A stretch of 64,000 bases of DNA from WHSW01 sp963781265 (GCA_963781265.1 CAWAFH010000015.1:153850-217849), one strand, 5' to 3'; shown: positions 32,711 to 42,434, numbered from the stretch's first letter. The notes: generated by a model not told the origin, from the letters alone. A program made the numbers and translations.

Positions 32711-33682
32711 CTATTGGTAGAGCAGGAAGTCGGGCTCGGGATCGAGGCCGAGCACCGCCGTGGGCTTCATCAGCGGCGCGTCGCGCCGGTAGAAGAGCGA
32801 GAAGCCGTCGAAGAGCCTCGGGACGGCGAGCGCCTCGTATCCGGCGACCTTCGGGCCCGGGCTGCCGATCCCGTCGAAGTTGAGGACCACCTGGACTCCG
32901 CGCCGCTGCTTGACGTTCGTCCGCCCGCGGATCGAGCCCCGGCGAAACTGGTGCACGACGAGCAGCTTCGGTGGCAGGTCCTCGTCGCGGACGATCGCCG
33001 CCAGCCGCTTGCTGACGCCGTTCACCTGCGCGGCGGTCACCTTGCCCGGGGTGCGGCCGGGGATGCCGCGACGGCCGACGTTCCATTCCGGGTCGATGGC
33101 GACGTCGACCTCGGGCTCGGCGATCCAATCGCCGAGTGCCGCCAGCTCGGCCGGGAAGGTCGAGCGGCCCGGCTGGATGTCCAGCATCAGCCTCGCGCCG
33201 GCCTCGCGGGCCTGGGCGAGGTAGAGCCCGATCACCTCGTCGCTCTGGCGGGTCCGGTAGAGGCGGTCCGGGCCGCCGCCCGCGGTCGCGAATACCGAGA
33301 CGAGGTCGAACTCGCCGACCACCGGCCGGTCGCCGAGCTCCGCGTAGGGCTCGGTCTGTAACGCGAGCGCCCGCGCCGCGCCGGGCACCGTGTGCGTGCC
33401 AAGCACCGTCTGGCCCATCTGCGGCGCGCCGTAGAGGGCGACGACTCGGCTCGCGGGCAGCGGATCGCCGCCAACGGTGCCGCCGATCCCACCTGTGCCG
33501 CCCGCGCGGGGAGCCGGGTGGGCGGGCTGCTCGGCGAGGAACTCGCGGGTCTCGCGGGCGATCTCGGCTGCCGTCGGCGGGCGGGCCGCAGCGGCCGCCG
33601 GCGGGGCCGCGACCGCGAGCGCGGCGAGGATCGCGGCTGTCAGCGCACGGACCATCACTTGCGTCAACAAGCTACGCCGCAC
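32711..33682 (-). CDS. secreted protein of unknown function
   Basis: 323 residues with a clear signal peptide: two possible Met starts nine codons apart, then ALTAAILAALAVAAPPAAAAA. The mature part begins with a low-complexity Gly/Pro/Thr stretch and continues with VVALYGAPQMGQTVLG, VGEFDLVSVFATAGGGPDRLY, LMLDIQPGRSTFPAELAALGDW and VDVAIDPEWNVG. Later come LPPKLLVVHQFRRG and VQVVLNFDGIG. The alternation of buried strands and helices suggests a TIM-barrel-like glycosidase-type fold, but no family is recognised. Confidence 0.6.
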   Translation of the reverse strand: MRRSLLTQVMVRALTAAILAALAVAAPPAAAAARPPTAAEIARETREFLAEQPAHPAPRAGGTGGIGGTVGGDPLPASRVVALYGAPQMGQTVLGTHTVPGAARALALQTEPYAELGDRPVVGEFDLVSVFATAGGGPDRLYRTRQSDEVIGLYLAQAREAGARLMLDIQPGRSTFPAELAALGDWIAEPEVDVAIDPEWNVGRRGIPGRTPGKVTAAQVNGVSKRLAAIVRDEDLPPKLLVVHQFRRGSIRGRTNVKQRRGVQVVLNFDGIGSPGPKVAGYEALAVPRLFDGFSLFYRRDAPLMKPTAVLGLDPEPDFLLYQ

Positions 33683-33725
33683 GGAAGAGCGCTCCTGCGG
33701 GCGCGAACCTGTGCCCGCGGGTCGC

Positions 33726-35287
33726 TCAGGCGGGCGCGCGGTCGCGCAGGACGCGGCGCAGGATCTTGCCGGAGGGCGACTTCGGGATCTCCTCGATCAC
33801 CTCGACCTGCCGGATCTTCTTCTGCGGCGAGACCTGGCCGGCGACCCAGTCCATCAGCTGGTCGGAGTCGAGGTCATCGCGGGCGGCGACCACGAACGCC
33901 TTCGGCAGCTCGCCGGCCTCCTCGTCGGGGACCCCGATCACGGCCACGTCCGCGACCTCCGGGTGGGTGATCATCAGCGCCTCGAGCTCGGCCGGCGCGA
34001 CCTGGAAGCCCTTGTACTTGATCAGCTCCTTGAGCCGGTCGACGATCTCGAAGAAGCCGTCGTCGTCGACCACGGCGATGTCGCCCGTATGCAGCCAGCC
34101 CTCGGCGTCGACCGTGGCCGCGGTCGCCTCGTCGTTGTTGAGGTAGCCCCGCATCACCTGCGGGCCGCGGATCCAGAGCTCGCCGCGCTCGCCGGGGGCG
34201 ACCTCCTCCCCGCTCTCCGGATCGACGAGCCGACATTCCGTGTTGGCGAGCGGCGGGCCGATCGTGCCGGGCTTGTTCTCGCCGTCGGGGCGGACCACGT
34301 GCGTCACCGGGCTGGTCTCCGTGAGCCCGTACCCCTGAATCACCTTGCAGTCGAGGCGCTCCGCGACGCGCTCGGCGAGCTCGGCGCCAAGCGGGGCGGC
34401 GCCCGACATCACCGTCATCAGCGAGGACAGATCGCGGCCGTCGACGGCCGGATGCTTGGCGAGGGCCAGGGCGATCGGCGGCACCACGTACGCGCGGGTG
34501 ACGCCGTGGGTCTCGATCAGCCCCAGGAACTGGTCGAGGTCGAAGCGCGGCATGGTCACGATCGTCGCCCCGGCGTGCAGGCCCTGGTTCATGATCACCG
34601 TCATCCCGTAGATGTGGAAGAACGGCAGGCAGCCGACCAGGACGTCGTCCTGCTTGATCTCGAAGCTGTCCTGGAGCTGGACCAGGTTCGAGACCAGATT
34701 CAGGTGGGTGAGCATGACGCCCTTCGGCAGCCCGGTCGTGCCGCTCGAGTAGGGCAGCGCGGCGAGATCGTTGTCGGGGTCGATCTCGACCTCGGGAGCG
34801 GCCGCGGGGTCGCCGAGCAGCTCGGCGAACGGGGTGCCGCCGTCGGCTTCGCCGAGCACGTAGACCTGGTCGCCGATCCCGGCGTGCTCCGCGGCCTCCA
34901 GCGCCGCCTCGAGGAACGGCGGCACGGTGAGCAGGAGCTTGCGCGCCCGAGTCCTCGAGCTGGTGGGCGAGCTCGTTGGCCGTGTACAGCGGGTTCACCG
35001 TCGTCGCCCGGCCACCGGCCGAGGCGGCGCCGTGGAAGGCGATCGCGTACTCCGGGACGTTGGGCATGTAGATCGCGAGCGCGTCGCCCGGGCGCGAACC
35101 CGCGCTCCGCGAGGCCGGCGGCGAGCGCGCGCACGGCGCGCTGAAGCTCGCCGTAGGTGATCGTGCGGCCGCTCGGGCCGTCGATCAGCGCGGGCTTGTC
35201 GGCACGCGCGCCGGCGTTCTCGAACACGAACGAGGTCACGTCGGCGGTCGGGATCTCGACCTCGGCGTACGGGCTGCGGTGGATCAC
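33726..35287 (-). CDS. long-chain acyl-CoA synthetase/4-coumarate-CoA ligase-like enzyme, two apparent frameshifts
   Basis: ANL-superfamily ligase (acid + ATP + CoA to acyl-CoA). Translation is continuous only if two single bases are skipped, near 35089 and 34942. The corrected product is 519 residues and includes FAPGDALAIYMPNVPEYA, GAKLLLTVPPFLE, the P-loop YSSGTTGLPKGVM, GYGLTETSPV, GELWIRGPQVMRGY, GWLHTGDIAVVDDDGFFEIVDRLKELIKYKGFQ (split here by family motifs) and the C-terminal catalytic SPSGKILRR. The GTG at 35287 has AGGGAGGA 5-6 bases upstream. It lies 49 bases after fabI, so exogenous fatty acid activation or recycling is plausible. Both extra bases are in or next to short G/C runs. 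Confidence 0.82.
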
Positions 35288-35336
35288 GGCGTCCTCCCTG
35301 TCGCTTGGCGGCTCACGCTGAGGTGAACCTATCTGC

Positions 35337-36149
35337 TCAGCCCGGTGGGGTCCCTGCGTCGTCGGGCACGACAGCGCCCATCGCGTGAAAGCCGCCATCG
35401 ACGTGGAGGATCTCGCCGCTGATCGCCGCCGACCAGTCGGAGAGCAGAAAGCAGACGGCGTGCGCGACCGGGGTCGGGTCCGAGGTGTCCCAGCCGAGCG
35501 GCGCTCCGGCTCCCCAGGCGCCGGCGAGCAGGTCGAAGCCGGGGATGCCACCGGCGGCCGCCGTCCGGACGGGCCCGGCGGAGACCAGGTTGACGCGGAT
35601 CCCGCGCGGGCCGAGGTCGCGGGCGAGATAGCGCGTCGTGGACTCGAGCGCTGCCTTCGCCACCCCCATCCAGTCGTACGCGGGCCAGGCGACCGTGGCA
35701 TCGAAGTCGAGCCCGACGATCGCGCCGGAGTCGGCGCGCTCCAGCAACGGCGAGAGGTGGCGCGCGAGCGCCTGCAGCGAGTAGGCGCTCGTCCGGAAGG
35801 CCTCGGCCGCGCTCTCGAACGGCGTCTCGAGAAACGACCCTCCGATCGCGTCCTCGGGCGCAAAGGCGATCGCGTGCAGGACGCCGTCCACCCGGCCCCA
35901 GCGGCGGTCGAGCTCACCCGCCACCGCGGCCAGATGAGCCTCGTCGTTGACGTCGAGCTCGAGCACCTCGGGCGGGTCCGGCAGGCGCCCAGCTGCCCGC
36001 TCGGTCATCCGCATCCCGCGTCCGAACCCGGTCAGCAAGACCTCGGCCCCTGCGAGCTGCGCCTCGCGCGCGACCGCGAAGGCGATGCTGCGCCTGGTGA
36101 TCACGCCGGTGATGAGCAGCCGCTTGCCGGCCAGCAGGTCCGCGCTCAA
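35337..36149 (-). CDS. fabI: enoyl-[acyl-carrier-protein] reductase, InhA-like
   Basis: NADH-dependent last step of FAS II elongation (EC 1.3.1.9), 270 residues. LLAGKRLLITGVITRRSIAFAVA is the FabI-type nucleotide-binding start. VLHAIAFAP and the catalytic PAYDWMGVAKAALES (Tyr and Lys at the family's spacing) follow, then GIRVNLVSAGPVRT. Sequence is closest in style to mycobacterial InhA rather than E. coli FabI. The TTG at 36149 overlaps the SGNH stop (TTGA). It would be the target of isoniazid/triclosan-type inhibitors in principle. Confidence 0.92.
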   Translation of the reverse strand: MSADLLAGKRLLITGVITRRSIAFAVAREAQLAGAEVLLTGFGRGMRMTERAAGRLPDPPEVLELDVNDEAHLAAVAGELDRRWGRVDGVLHAIAFAPEDAIGGSFLETPFESAAEAFRTSAYSLQALARHLSPLLERADSGAIVGLDFDATVAWPAYDWMGVAKAALESTTRYLARDLGPRGIRVNLVSAGPVRTAAAGGIPGFDLLAGAWGAGAPLGWDTSDPTPVAHAVCFLLSDWSAAISGEILHVDGGFHAMGAVVPDDAGTPPG

Positions 36150-36799
36150 AGGGCCGGCTCCGGGTCGAGCCCGAGCAGGCGGGCAAAGCCCGCCGCGGCC
36201 TGGCGGTGGCCGCGAGCCGACGGGTGCAGGCCGTCGGCGACGAAGTTCTCGGGCTCGGCGAGGCCCGGATGCTCGGCCACGTCGAGGCACGCGACGTCGA
36301 AGTCGCGGGCGACCCCACGGGTCGCCCGGTTGAGCTCGACGAGCCCCCGCTCGAGCCGGGCCCTGGTCCGCGGTCCGAGCTCGAGGAAGTCCCAGCGCTC
36401 CGGCGCCGTCGCCGTCACCACGACGAGCGAGCTGGAGGCGCGGCGCAGGCGCGCGAACAGGGCGCTCAGCCGGCGGCGGTAGGCCGCCACGTCGGGCCGC
36501 ACCGAGAACAGCACGTCGTTGGCCCCGCAGACCACCGTGACCAGGTCGGGGCCGAGCTCGAGCGCCGGCTCGAGCTGCTCGAGAACCAGCTCTGAGGTCG
36601 CGCCTTCGACCGCGAGGTTGCGGTAGACGAATCCGGGCACGGCGCTGCCGAGCCGCGAGGCGAGCCGGTCCGCCCAGCTCTCCCCCGGCCCGCAGCCGGT
36701 CCCGGCGGTGAAGCTGTCGCCGAGCGCGACGTAGCGGCGGATCGCCCGCCCGGCGGCTTCGCTTCGCGACCCGGCGGGGCGCTGGCCGACCGCGCTCAT
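36146..36799 (-). CDS. SGNH/GDSL-family esterase or thioesterase
   Basis: 217 residues from the ATG at 36799 (ATGA overlap with accD). The four SGNH blocks are visible: YVALGDSFTAGTG (nucleophile Ser), NLAVEGA, TVVCGANDVLF and the C-terminal DGLHPSARGH (Asp-x-x-His). No signal peptide, so it acts inside the cell. It is embedded with 4-base overlaps on both sides between accD and fabI of a FAS II operon. E. coli TesA is an SGNH thioesterase acting on acyl-ACP/CoA, so an acyl-thioesterase or lysophospholipase role is reasonable, but this is inferred from position. Confidence 0.75.
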   Translation of the reverse strand: MSAVGQRPAGSRSEAAGRAIRRYVALGDSFTAGTGCGPGESWADRLASRLGSAVPGFVYRNLAVEGATSELVLEQLEPALELGPDLVTVVCGANDVLFSVRPDVAAYRRRLSALFARLRRASSSLVVVTATAPERWDFLELGPRTRARLERGLVELNRATRGVARDFDVACLDVAEHPGLAEPENFVADGLHPSARGHRQAAAGFARLLGLDPEPAL

Positions 36800-38221
36800 C
36801 CGCCGAGCGCTCCGAGCGCCCACGCGAGCCGGTCGGCGGTTGCCTCCGGCTCGATCACCTCGTCGACGAAGCCGCTCGCGGCCGCGGCCTCGGCGGTCAG
36901 ATGCTCAGCCGCGTAGGCGGACGCGAGGCGGTCGCGAAGGTCGCCTCCCGGGTCCGCGGCCAGGCGGCGGCGCTCGGAGATGCCGACGGCCTGCGACGCG
37001 GCCATGATCCCGATCTCGGCCCGCGGCCAGGCGAACACCATGTCCGCGCCGAGCTCCTTCGAGTTCATCGTGATCACGGCGCCGCCGTAGGCCTTGCGGA
37101 TGATCACGGTCAGCTTCGGCACGGTCGCGGAGGCAAAGGCGCGCAGCAGCGAGGCGCCGTGGCGGATCACGCCGGCCTCCTCCTGGCGGCGCCCGGGCAT
37201 GAACCCGGGGGTGTCGACCAGCACCACGAGCGGCAGGCGGAAGCGGTCGCAGGCGGCGACGAACAGCGCGCCCTTCTCGGCCGCGGCGGCGTCGATCACT
37301 CCGCCGAGCCGCCACGGCTGGTTGGCGATCACGCCGACCGGGCGGCCGTCGATCCGCGCCAGCGAGGTGACCATGTTGCGCGCCCAGCCGGCTCCCAGCT
37401 CCAGCGACTCGCCGCCGTCGACGATCGTCGCGATCAGCTCGCGGATGTCGTAGACCCGACGCGGCTCGCGGGGGACGCCGGGCCCGGCGCGCCCACCGGG
37501 CGGTCTCGCGGCAGCCCGCGGCGGCGGGTCGCCGATCGACCCCGGCAGGTAGGCGAGCAGCTCGCGAGCGAGTCGGGCGCCGTCGGCCTCATCGCCCGCA
37601 TGCAGCTGGCAGACGCCGTTTCGCCCGTGCACCGAGGGCCCGCCCAGGTCGGCCATCGAGACCTCCTCGCCGAGCGCCTCATGGACCACCCGCGGGCCGG
37701 TCAGGAACATCCGCGCGCGCTCGGTCATCACCACGAAGTCGGTGAGCGCCGGCGCGTACGAGCCGCCGCCGGCCGAGATCCCGCTGACGATCGAGACCTG
37801 GGGGACCCGATGTGAGAGCGCGACGCTCTCGCGGAAGATCCGCCCGTAGCCCGCCAGCGCCGCGTGGCCCTCCTGCAACCGCGCGCCGCCGGACTCGACG
37901 AAGCCGACCACCGGGGCCCCGGCCTGGCCGGCGAGCCCCATGACGCGGACGATCGTCTGCGGCGTGGGCCTCGCCGAGCGAGCCGCCCATGAAGCCTGGG
38001 TCCTCGGCGAAGCAGAAGATCGGGCGTCCGTCAGCGGTCCCGGCCCCGGCGAGGACCCCGTCACCGGGCAGCGCCCGCTCGCCCGCCCGGGTCGAGCGCA
38101 CGGCGGTGCGCAGCGCGCGGAAGCTGCCCGGGTCGCAGAGCGCCTCGAGCCGCGCCGCGGGGTCGGGGCGCTCGCCGATTCCGGCGGGCGCACCAGAGCG
38201 GATCGTCGCCCCGGCGCTCAC
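36796..38221 (-). CDS. accD: acyl-CoA/acetyl-CoA carboxylase carboxyltransferase subunit, one apparent frameshift
   Basis: Carboxyltransferase (AccD/PccB-type) half of the biotin-dependent carboxylase that makes malonyl-CoA for the FAS II genes around it. The frame shifts by one base near 37961 (CCCACGCCGCAG, one C too many). With that removed the protein is about 474 residues and reads FCFAEDPGFMGGSLGEAHAQ then TIVRVMGLAGQ. Further landmarks are FVESGGARLQEG, SGISAGGGSYAPALTDF, LVVLVDTPGFMPGRRQEE and KAYGGAVITMNSKELGAD. The GTG at 38221 overlaps the fabF stop (GTGA). Biotin carboxylase and biotin carrier genes are not in the window. Because the gene is presumably essential, a sequence error is likely. 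Confidence 0.82.
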
Positions 38222-39420
38222 TCGGTCGCCTCGATGCAGAGCACGACGTTGTGGCCGCCGAACCCGAACGAGTTCGAGATCGCCGCGGGCGGGCGCCCGT
38301 TGCGCTCGAGCGCGCGCGCCTCCCCCGGCACGTAGTCGAGGTCGAGCCCGTCGTCGGGCTCCTCCAGGTTGAGGGTCGGCGGCGCGACCGACCGCTGCAG
38401 GGCCCCGACCGTCGCCACGGCTTCGACGGCGCCTGCGGCACCGAGCAGATGGCCGATCGAGGATTTCAGCGACGAGATCGGAACCGATCCGGCGCGCTCG
38501 CCGAACACGCGCTTGATCGCCTCGGTCTCGGAACGGTCGTTGAGCGGGGTCGAGGTCCCGTGCGCGTTGACGTAGTCGACCTCGCCCGGCTCGATCCCGG
38601 CGTCGCGGATCGCAGCCTGCATCGCGCGCGCGGCGCCGTCGCCCTCGGGGTCGGGAGCGGTCAGGTGGTACGCGTCGGCGGTCGCCCCGTAGCCGCTCAT
38701 GCGGGCGAGCACGGTCGCGCCGCGCTCGGCGGCCCGCTCGGCGTCCTCGAGCACGATGATCGCGCCGCCCTCGCCGATCACGAACCCGTCGCGGCGGCGA
38801 TCGAAGGGCATCGAGATCCCGGATTCGGACGTCGCGCCCATGCGGGCGAACGCGGCGACGGACAGCGGCGTCACCCCGGCCTCGGAGCCGCCGACGACGC
38901 AGGCGGCGACGTCGCCGCGCTCGACCATCCGCATCCCGGCGCCGACGGCCTGGGCACCGGCGGCGCAGGCCGAGACCGTCCCGTAGCACTCGCCGCGAAG
39001 GCCATGGCGCATCGCCACCGCGCCCGCGGCGGCGTTCGGCATCATCTGCGGCACGCACAGCGGGGACATCGCGCGCGGGCCCCGCTCGAGCATCACCGTG
39101 TGCTGCTCCTCGATCGTCGCGATCCCGCCGATCCCCGTGCCGATCACGCAGCCGATCTCGGTGGCGTCGTAGGGCAGCTCTTCGCTCCATCCGGCCTGGG
39201 CGAGCGCCTCGTCGCCGGCGACCAGCGCGAACTGGGTGAAGCGGTCGGCGCGTCGCGCCTCGCGGCGGCTGAGGAAGTCGGTCGGCTCGAACTCGCTGCA
39301 GCGCCCGGCGCCGTCCTCGATCCCCGACTCACCGGCAACCCAGCGCTCGATCAGGGTCGTCGCCCCGACCCCGAGCGGGCTCACCGAGCCGAGCCCGGTT
39401 ATGACGACCTCGGGGGTCAC
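38218..39420 (-). CDS. fabF: 3-oxoacyl-[acyl-carrier-protein] synthase II
   Basis: Condensing enzyme elongating acyl-ACP with malonyl-ACP (EC 2.3.1.179), 400 residues. The catalytic triad is complete: Cys in VSACAAGAQAVG, His in VNAHGTSTPLND and His in KSSIGHLLGAAGAVE. The C-terminus ISNSFGFGGHNV is typical. It overlaps the ACP gene by 4 bases and the carboxyltransferase by 4 bases, so the three are translationally coupled. Confidence 0.95.
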   Translation of the reverse strand: MTPEVVITGLGSVSPLGVGATTLIERWVAGESGIEDGAGRCSEFEPTDFLSRREARRADRFTQFALVAGDEALAQAGWSEELPYDATEIGCVIGTGIGGIATIEEQHTVMLERGPRAMSPLCVPQMMPNAAAGAVAMRHGLRGECYGTVSACAAGAQAVGAGMRMVERGDVAACVVGGSEAGVTPLSVAAFARMGATSESGISMPFDRRRDGFVIGEGGAIIVLEDAERAAERGATVLARMSGYGATADAYHLTAPDPEGDGAARAMQAAIRDAGIEPGEVDYVNAHGTSTPLNDRSETEAIKRVFGERAGSVPISSLKSSIGHLLGAAGAVEAVATVGALQRSVAPPTLNLEEPDDGLDLDYVPGEARALERNGRPPAAISNSFGFGGHNVVLCIEATE

Positions 39421-39671
39421 GCCAGTCGCTGCGAAACGAGCTCGACGACGTCGTTCACGGTCTCGACCTTCTCGAGATCGGAGTCCTGGACCTCGATCCC
39501 GTACTCGTCCTCGACGATCTGGGCGAGCTCGACCAGGTCGAGCGAGTCGACGTCCAGGTCCTCGAACCTCGAGCCGCCGGAGAGTCCCTCGCGGTCCTCT
39601 CCGAACTCGACCAGCGCGTCGATCACGCGGGCTTCGAGCTGCTCCTTGGTTGTGTTCGCGGTATCAGGCAC
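39417..39671 (-). CDS. acpP: acyl carrier protein
   Basis: 84-residue acidic four-helix carrier. The phosphopantetheine serine lies in the DVDSLDLVELA motif near residue 44. The sequence is rich in Glu/Asp (isoelectric point low), as usual. The first 8 residues (MPDTANTT) are a flexible lead. It carries growing acyl chains for FabD/H/G/F/I encoded around it. 45 bases separate it from fabG. Confidence 0.95.
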   Translation of the reverse strand: MPDTANTTKEQLEARVIDALVEFGEDREGLSGGSRFEDLDVDSLDLVELAQIVEDEYGIEVQDSDLEKVETVNDVVELVSQRLA

Positions 39672-39716
39672 GTGGCGGTTCCTTTCGTTCGCTGATTGGC
39701 GTCTGCCCCGCGGGGC

Positions 39717-40499
39717 TCAAGCGCTCATTCCTCCGTCAACGGTAAGGGTGGCACCGGTGACGTACGAGGCGGCCGGCGAGCACAGGAAGCCGACGCATGC
39801 CGCGACCTCCTCCGGCGTCCCGATCCGGCGGGCCGGGATCGCGGCCGCGATCGCCTCCGCATCGAGGTCCGCGGTCAGCTCGGTCGCGATCATCCCCGGG
39901 GCGACCGCGTTCACGGTCACTCCACGACGTGCTACCTCGACCGCGACCGTGCGGGTGAGCGCGATCAGCCCGGCCTTCGCCGCAGCGTAGTTCGCCTGGC
40001 CCGGGTTGGCGCGGATGCCGACCACCGAGGCGATGTTGACGATCCTTCCGAACCGCGCCCGCATCATCGGCCCGAGCGCCCGCTTGGTGAGCCGAAACGC
40101 GGCGCTCAGGTTGGTCTCCAACACCTGATCCCAGTCCTCGTCGGTGAGGCGCATCGAGAGGTTGTCGGCCGTCACCCCGGCGTTGTTGACCAGCACGAGG
40201 ACCTTGCCGAGCTCCTCCTCGGCAGCCGCGACCAGCCGGTCGGCGGCGTCGGCTTCGCTGACGTCGGCCTCGAGCGCGATCGCCTGCCCGCCGCCCTCGG
40301 CGACCCCGGCGGCGATCCGCTCGGCGCCGTCGCGGTCGGAGCGGTAGTTGATGGCAACGGGCCAGCCGGCCCCGGCGAGCTCGGTCGCGATCGCCGCGCC
40401 GATCCCTCGCGAGGACCCGGTGATCAGGGCGCAGCCCTCCGGCAGCGCGGCGACGCCCGCCGGGGCGCCCTCGACCACCTCGCCGGTCTCCGCGCTCAT
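39717..40499 (-). CDS. fabG: 3-oxoacyl-[acyl-carrier-protein] reductase
   Basis: NADPH-dependent short-chain dehydrogenase (EC 1.1.1.100), 260 residues. The cofactor motif is TGSSRGIGAAIA, followed by LVNNAGVTADNL, the catalytic serine in NIASVVG and the YAAAKAG Tyr-x3-Lys pair. PGMIATELT and VTGATLTVDGGM close the fold. About 20 non-conserved residues precede the Rossmann strand; the ATG at 40499 lies one base after the fabH stop region and is therefore the natural start in this packed operon. Confidence 0.94.
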   Translation of the reverse strand: MSAETGEVVEGAPAGVAALPEGCALITGSSRGIGAAIATELAGAGWPVAINYRSDRDGAERIAAGVAEGGGQAIALEADVSEADAADRLVAAAEEELGKVLVLVNNAGVTADNLSMRLTDEDWDQVLETNLSAAFRLTKRALGPMMRARFGRIVNIASVVGIRANPGQANYAAAKAGLIALTRTVAVEVARRGVTVNAVAPGMIATELTADLDAEAIAAAIPARRIGTPEEVAACVGFLCSPAASYVTGATLTVDGGMSA

Positions 40500-40500
40500 C

Positions 40501-41505
40501 TCAGCCTCGCCCCCACTCGATCAGGCCGCCGCCCCACGTGAAGCCGGCGCCGAACGCGCCGAGGAGGACGCGGGAGCCGGGGCCGATGCGCCCGGCCGCG
40601 ACGGCGTCGTCGAGCGCGATCGGGACGCTCGCCGCAGAGGTGTTGCCGTGGTTGGAGATCGAGTCGACGACCAGGTCCGGGTCGAGCCCGAGCCGCTCAC
40701 CGACCGCGGCCAGGATCCGCCCGTTGGCCTGGTGGTAGACGAACAGGTCGATCTCATCGACCCCGATCCCTGCATCGGCCGCGACCTCGCCGGTCACCTC
40801 TGCCAGCCGGGCGACGGCGTTGCGGAACGTCTTGCGCCCGTCCATGCGGACCACGTTCTCGATCTGTGTGGCGACGATCGCGTCAGCTCCGCCGCCGTCG
40901 GCGCGCAGCCTGATCGCCCCGATCTCGCCGGCCCCGCCCGGGGTGACGACGGCGGCCCCGGCGCCGTCGCCGAACAGCCCGGCGGTGCGGCGGTCGTCGA
41001 AGTCGACGACACGGCTCATCAGCTCGGCGCCGATCACCAGCACGACCCGGTGGCGGCCCGAGCGGATCGCGCCGGCCGCGAGGTCGAGCGCGGAGAGAAA
41101 CCCGGTGCAGGCGGCGCCGACGTCGATCGCGCCGGCCGCGCGGGCTCCGAGCCGCTCGGCGACCAGCGGCGCCGCGTTCGGGACCCGATGGTCCGGGGTC
41201 GAGGTCGCGAGCAGGACCAGGTCGACGTTGGCGGCTTCGACGCCGGCGCGCTCGAGCGCCAGCCGCGCGGCGTCGGCGGCGATGTCGGTGAGGGTCACGT
41301 CGGGCGCGGCGTGGCGGCGCTCGACGATCCCGGTCCGCGACTGGATCCACTCGCTGTCGACCCCGAGTCGCGCGCCGATCGCGTCGTTGGAGACCACCCG
41401 GTCGGGCAGCGCGGCCGCGACCGACGCGATCCCCGCGGGGGCGATCGACGCCGCGAACGACGCGGCGGTCGAGGTTGCCGCGCGGGGCGTGGTGAGGCTA
41501 GGCAC
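40501..41505 (-). CDS. fabH: 3-oxoacyl-[acyl-carrier-protein] synthase III
   Basis: Initiating condensing enzyme (EC 2.3.1.180) joining acyl-CoA to malonyl-ACP, 334 residues. The Cys-His-Asn triad is visible: ACTGFLSALDLA, VYHQANGRIL and SNHGNTSAAS. The end LLGAFGAGFTWGG is characteristic. The GTG at 41505 overlaps fabD by 8 bases; the first 25 residues are Ala/Thr-rich and unconserved, so a later start is possible. Its primer preference (acetyl versus branched) cannot be read. Confidence 0.94.
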   Translation of the reverse strand: MPSLTTPRAATSTAASFAASIAPAGIASVAAALPDRVVSNDAIGARLGVDSEWIQSRTGIVERRHAAPDVTLTDIAADAARLALERAGVEAANVDLVLLATSTPDHRVPNAAPLVAERLGARAAGAIDVGAACTGFLSALDLAAGAIRSGRHRVVLVIGAELMSRVVDFDDRRTAGLFGDGAGAAVVTPGGAGEIGAIRLRADGGGADAIVATQIENVVRMDGRKTFRNAVARLAEVTGEVAADAGIGVDEIDLFVYHQANGRILAAVGERLGLDPDLVVDSISNHGNTSAASVPIALDDAVAAGRIGPGSRVLLGAFGAGFTWGGGLIEWGRG

Positions 41506-42364
41506 GCGCCGCCTCCTGGTCGGGGCTCTCGACCTCGACGTCGTCGAGGATCCGCGGGACGAGCTTCGCCAGAACTCGCCCCGGGCCGACGTCGTCGAAG
41601 CGGCGCGCCCCCAGCTCGTAGAGGCAGCCCATCACCCCGGCCCAGCGGACCGGCTCGGTCAGCGCCGCGACCAGCTGCTCGCGCGGGTCGTCGGCGAACG
41701 GGGAGGCGGTCGCGCACGAGATCACAGCGGCAGCGGTCGGGGCGAACTCGATCGCCGACAGCAGCGCCTGGAACGGCTTGGAGGCGGGCGCCATGTCGGG
41801 CGAGTGAAAGGCGCCGGTGACCTTGAGCCGCTTTGCTCGCAGGCCGAGCTCGCGCGATTCGGCCCGCGCGGCCTCGAGCCCGGCGTCGCGGCCGCTGAGC
41901 ACGAACTGCTCGGGAGAGTTCTCGTTCGCGAGCGCGAGGCCGTGACGCTCGGCGAGGACCAGCGCCTGCTCGCGATCGCCGCCGACAGCGAGCATGCCGC
42001 CGTCGACGGCGGTGACCGCCGCCTCGTCCATCAACCGCCCGCGCTCGGCCGCGATCCGCAGCCCGTCGAGATCGCCGATCGCTCCAGCGGCGACCAGGGC
42101 GCCGATCTCGCCGAGCGAGTGGCCCGCGTAGGCCAGTGCCTCCGGGCGGCCGCGGCGCTCGAAGCCGGCGATCGAGGCGCAGTAGATCGCCGGCTGCGCG
42201 AACCGGGTCGCCTCGGCGATCCGCTCGAACGGGTCGGCGCCGGTGAGCTCGACCGCGAGGCGGTGCAGGTCGGGGCGCACGCTGCGGACCAATTCGCCGC
42301 TCGACGGGTCGCCGACTCCCTGGCCCGGGAAGAGGATCGCGAGGGTCGCGTCAGGCTCGGTCAT
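41498..42364 (-). CDS. fabD: malonyl-CoA:ACP transacylase
   Basis: Loads malonyl groups onto ACP (EC 2.3.1.39), 288 residues. ILFPGQGVGD opens the domain, the nucleophile elbow is AGHSLGEIGA, and the catalytic His is in GAFHSPDMAPA. The C-terminus gives VGPGRVLAKL. Apparent first gene of the fatty-acid operon; ATG at 42364 with about 108 non-coding bases upstream holding the promoter and a palindromic C/G-run hairpin. Confidence 0.93.
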   Translation of the reverse strand: MTEPDATLAILFPGQGVGDPSSGELVRSVRPDLHRLAVELTGADPFERIAEATRFAQPAIYCASIAGFERRGRPEALAYAGHSLGEIGALVAAGAIGDLDGLRIAAERGRLMDEAAVTAVDGGMLAVGGDREQALVLAERHGLALANENSPEQFVLSGRDAGLEAARAESRELGLRAKRLKVTGAFHSPDMAPASKPFQALLSAIEFAPTAAAVISCATASPFADDPREQLVAALTEPVRWAGVMGCLYELGARRFDDVGPGRVLAKLVPRILDDVEVESPDQEAARA

Positions 42365-42416
42365 GCCTACACACCTATCCCGTCGCGCGGCGGCGGTTAA
42401 GGCGATCCGGGCGACA

Positions 42417-42434
42417 ACCCCCCATTCGGGGGGT
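42417..42434 (-). terminator. C6/G6 hairpin between the two-component genes and fabD
   Basis: ACCCCCC-ATTC-GGGGGGT, a perfect 7-bp stem with a 4-base loop, 39 bases past the response-regulator stop. It may be a terminator for the two-component operon or part of the fabD control region. There is no T-tract after it on either strand, so the role is uncertain. Confidence 0.4.

Noticed and set aside
34930..38221. Programmed frameshifting in the acyl-CoA ligase and accD
   Set aside because: No slippery heptamer with a downstream structure is seen, the shift sites are plain short G/C runs, and homologues are single-frame. Indel errors are simpler.
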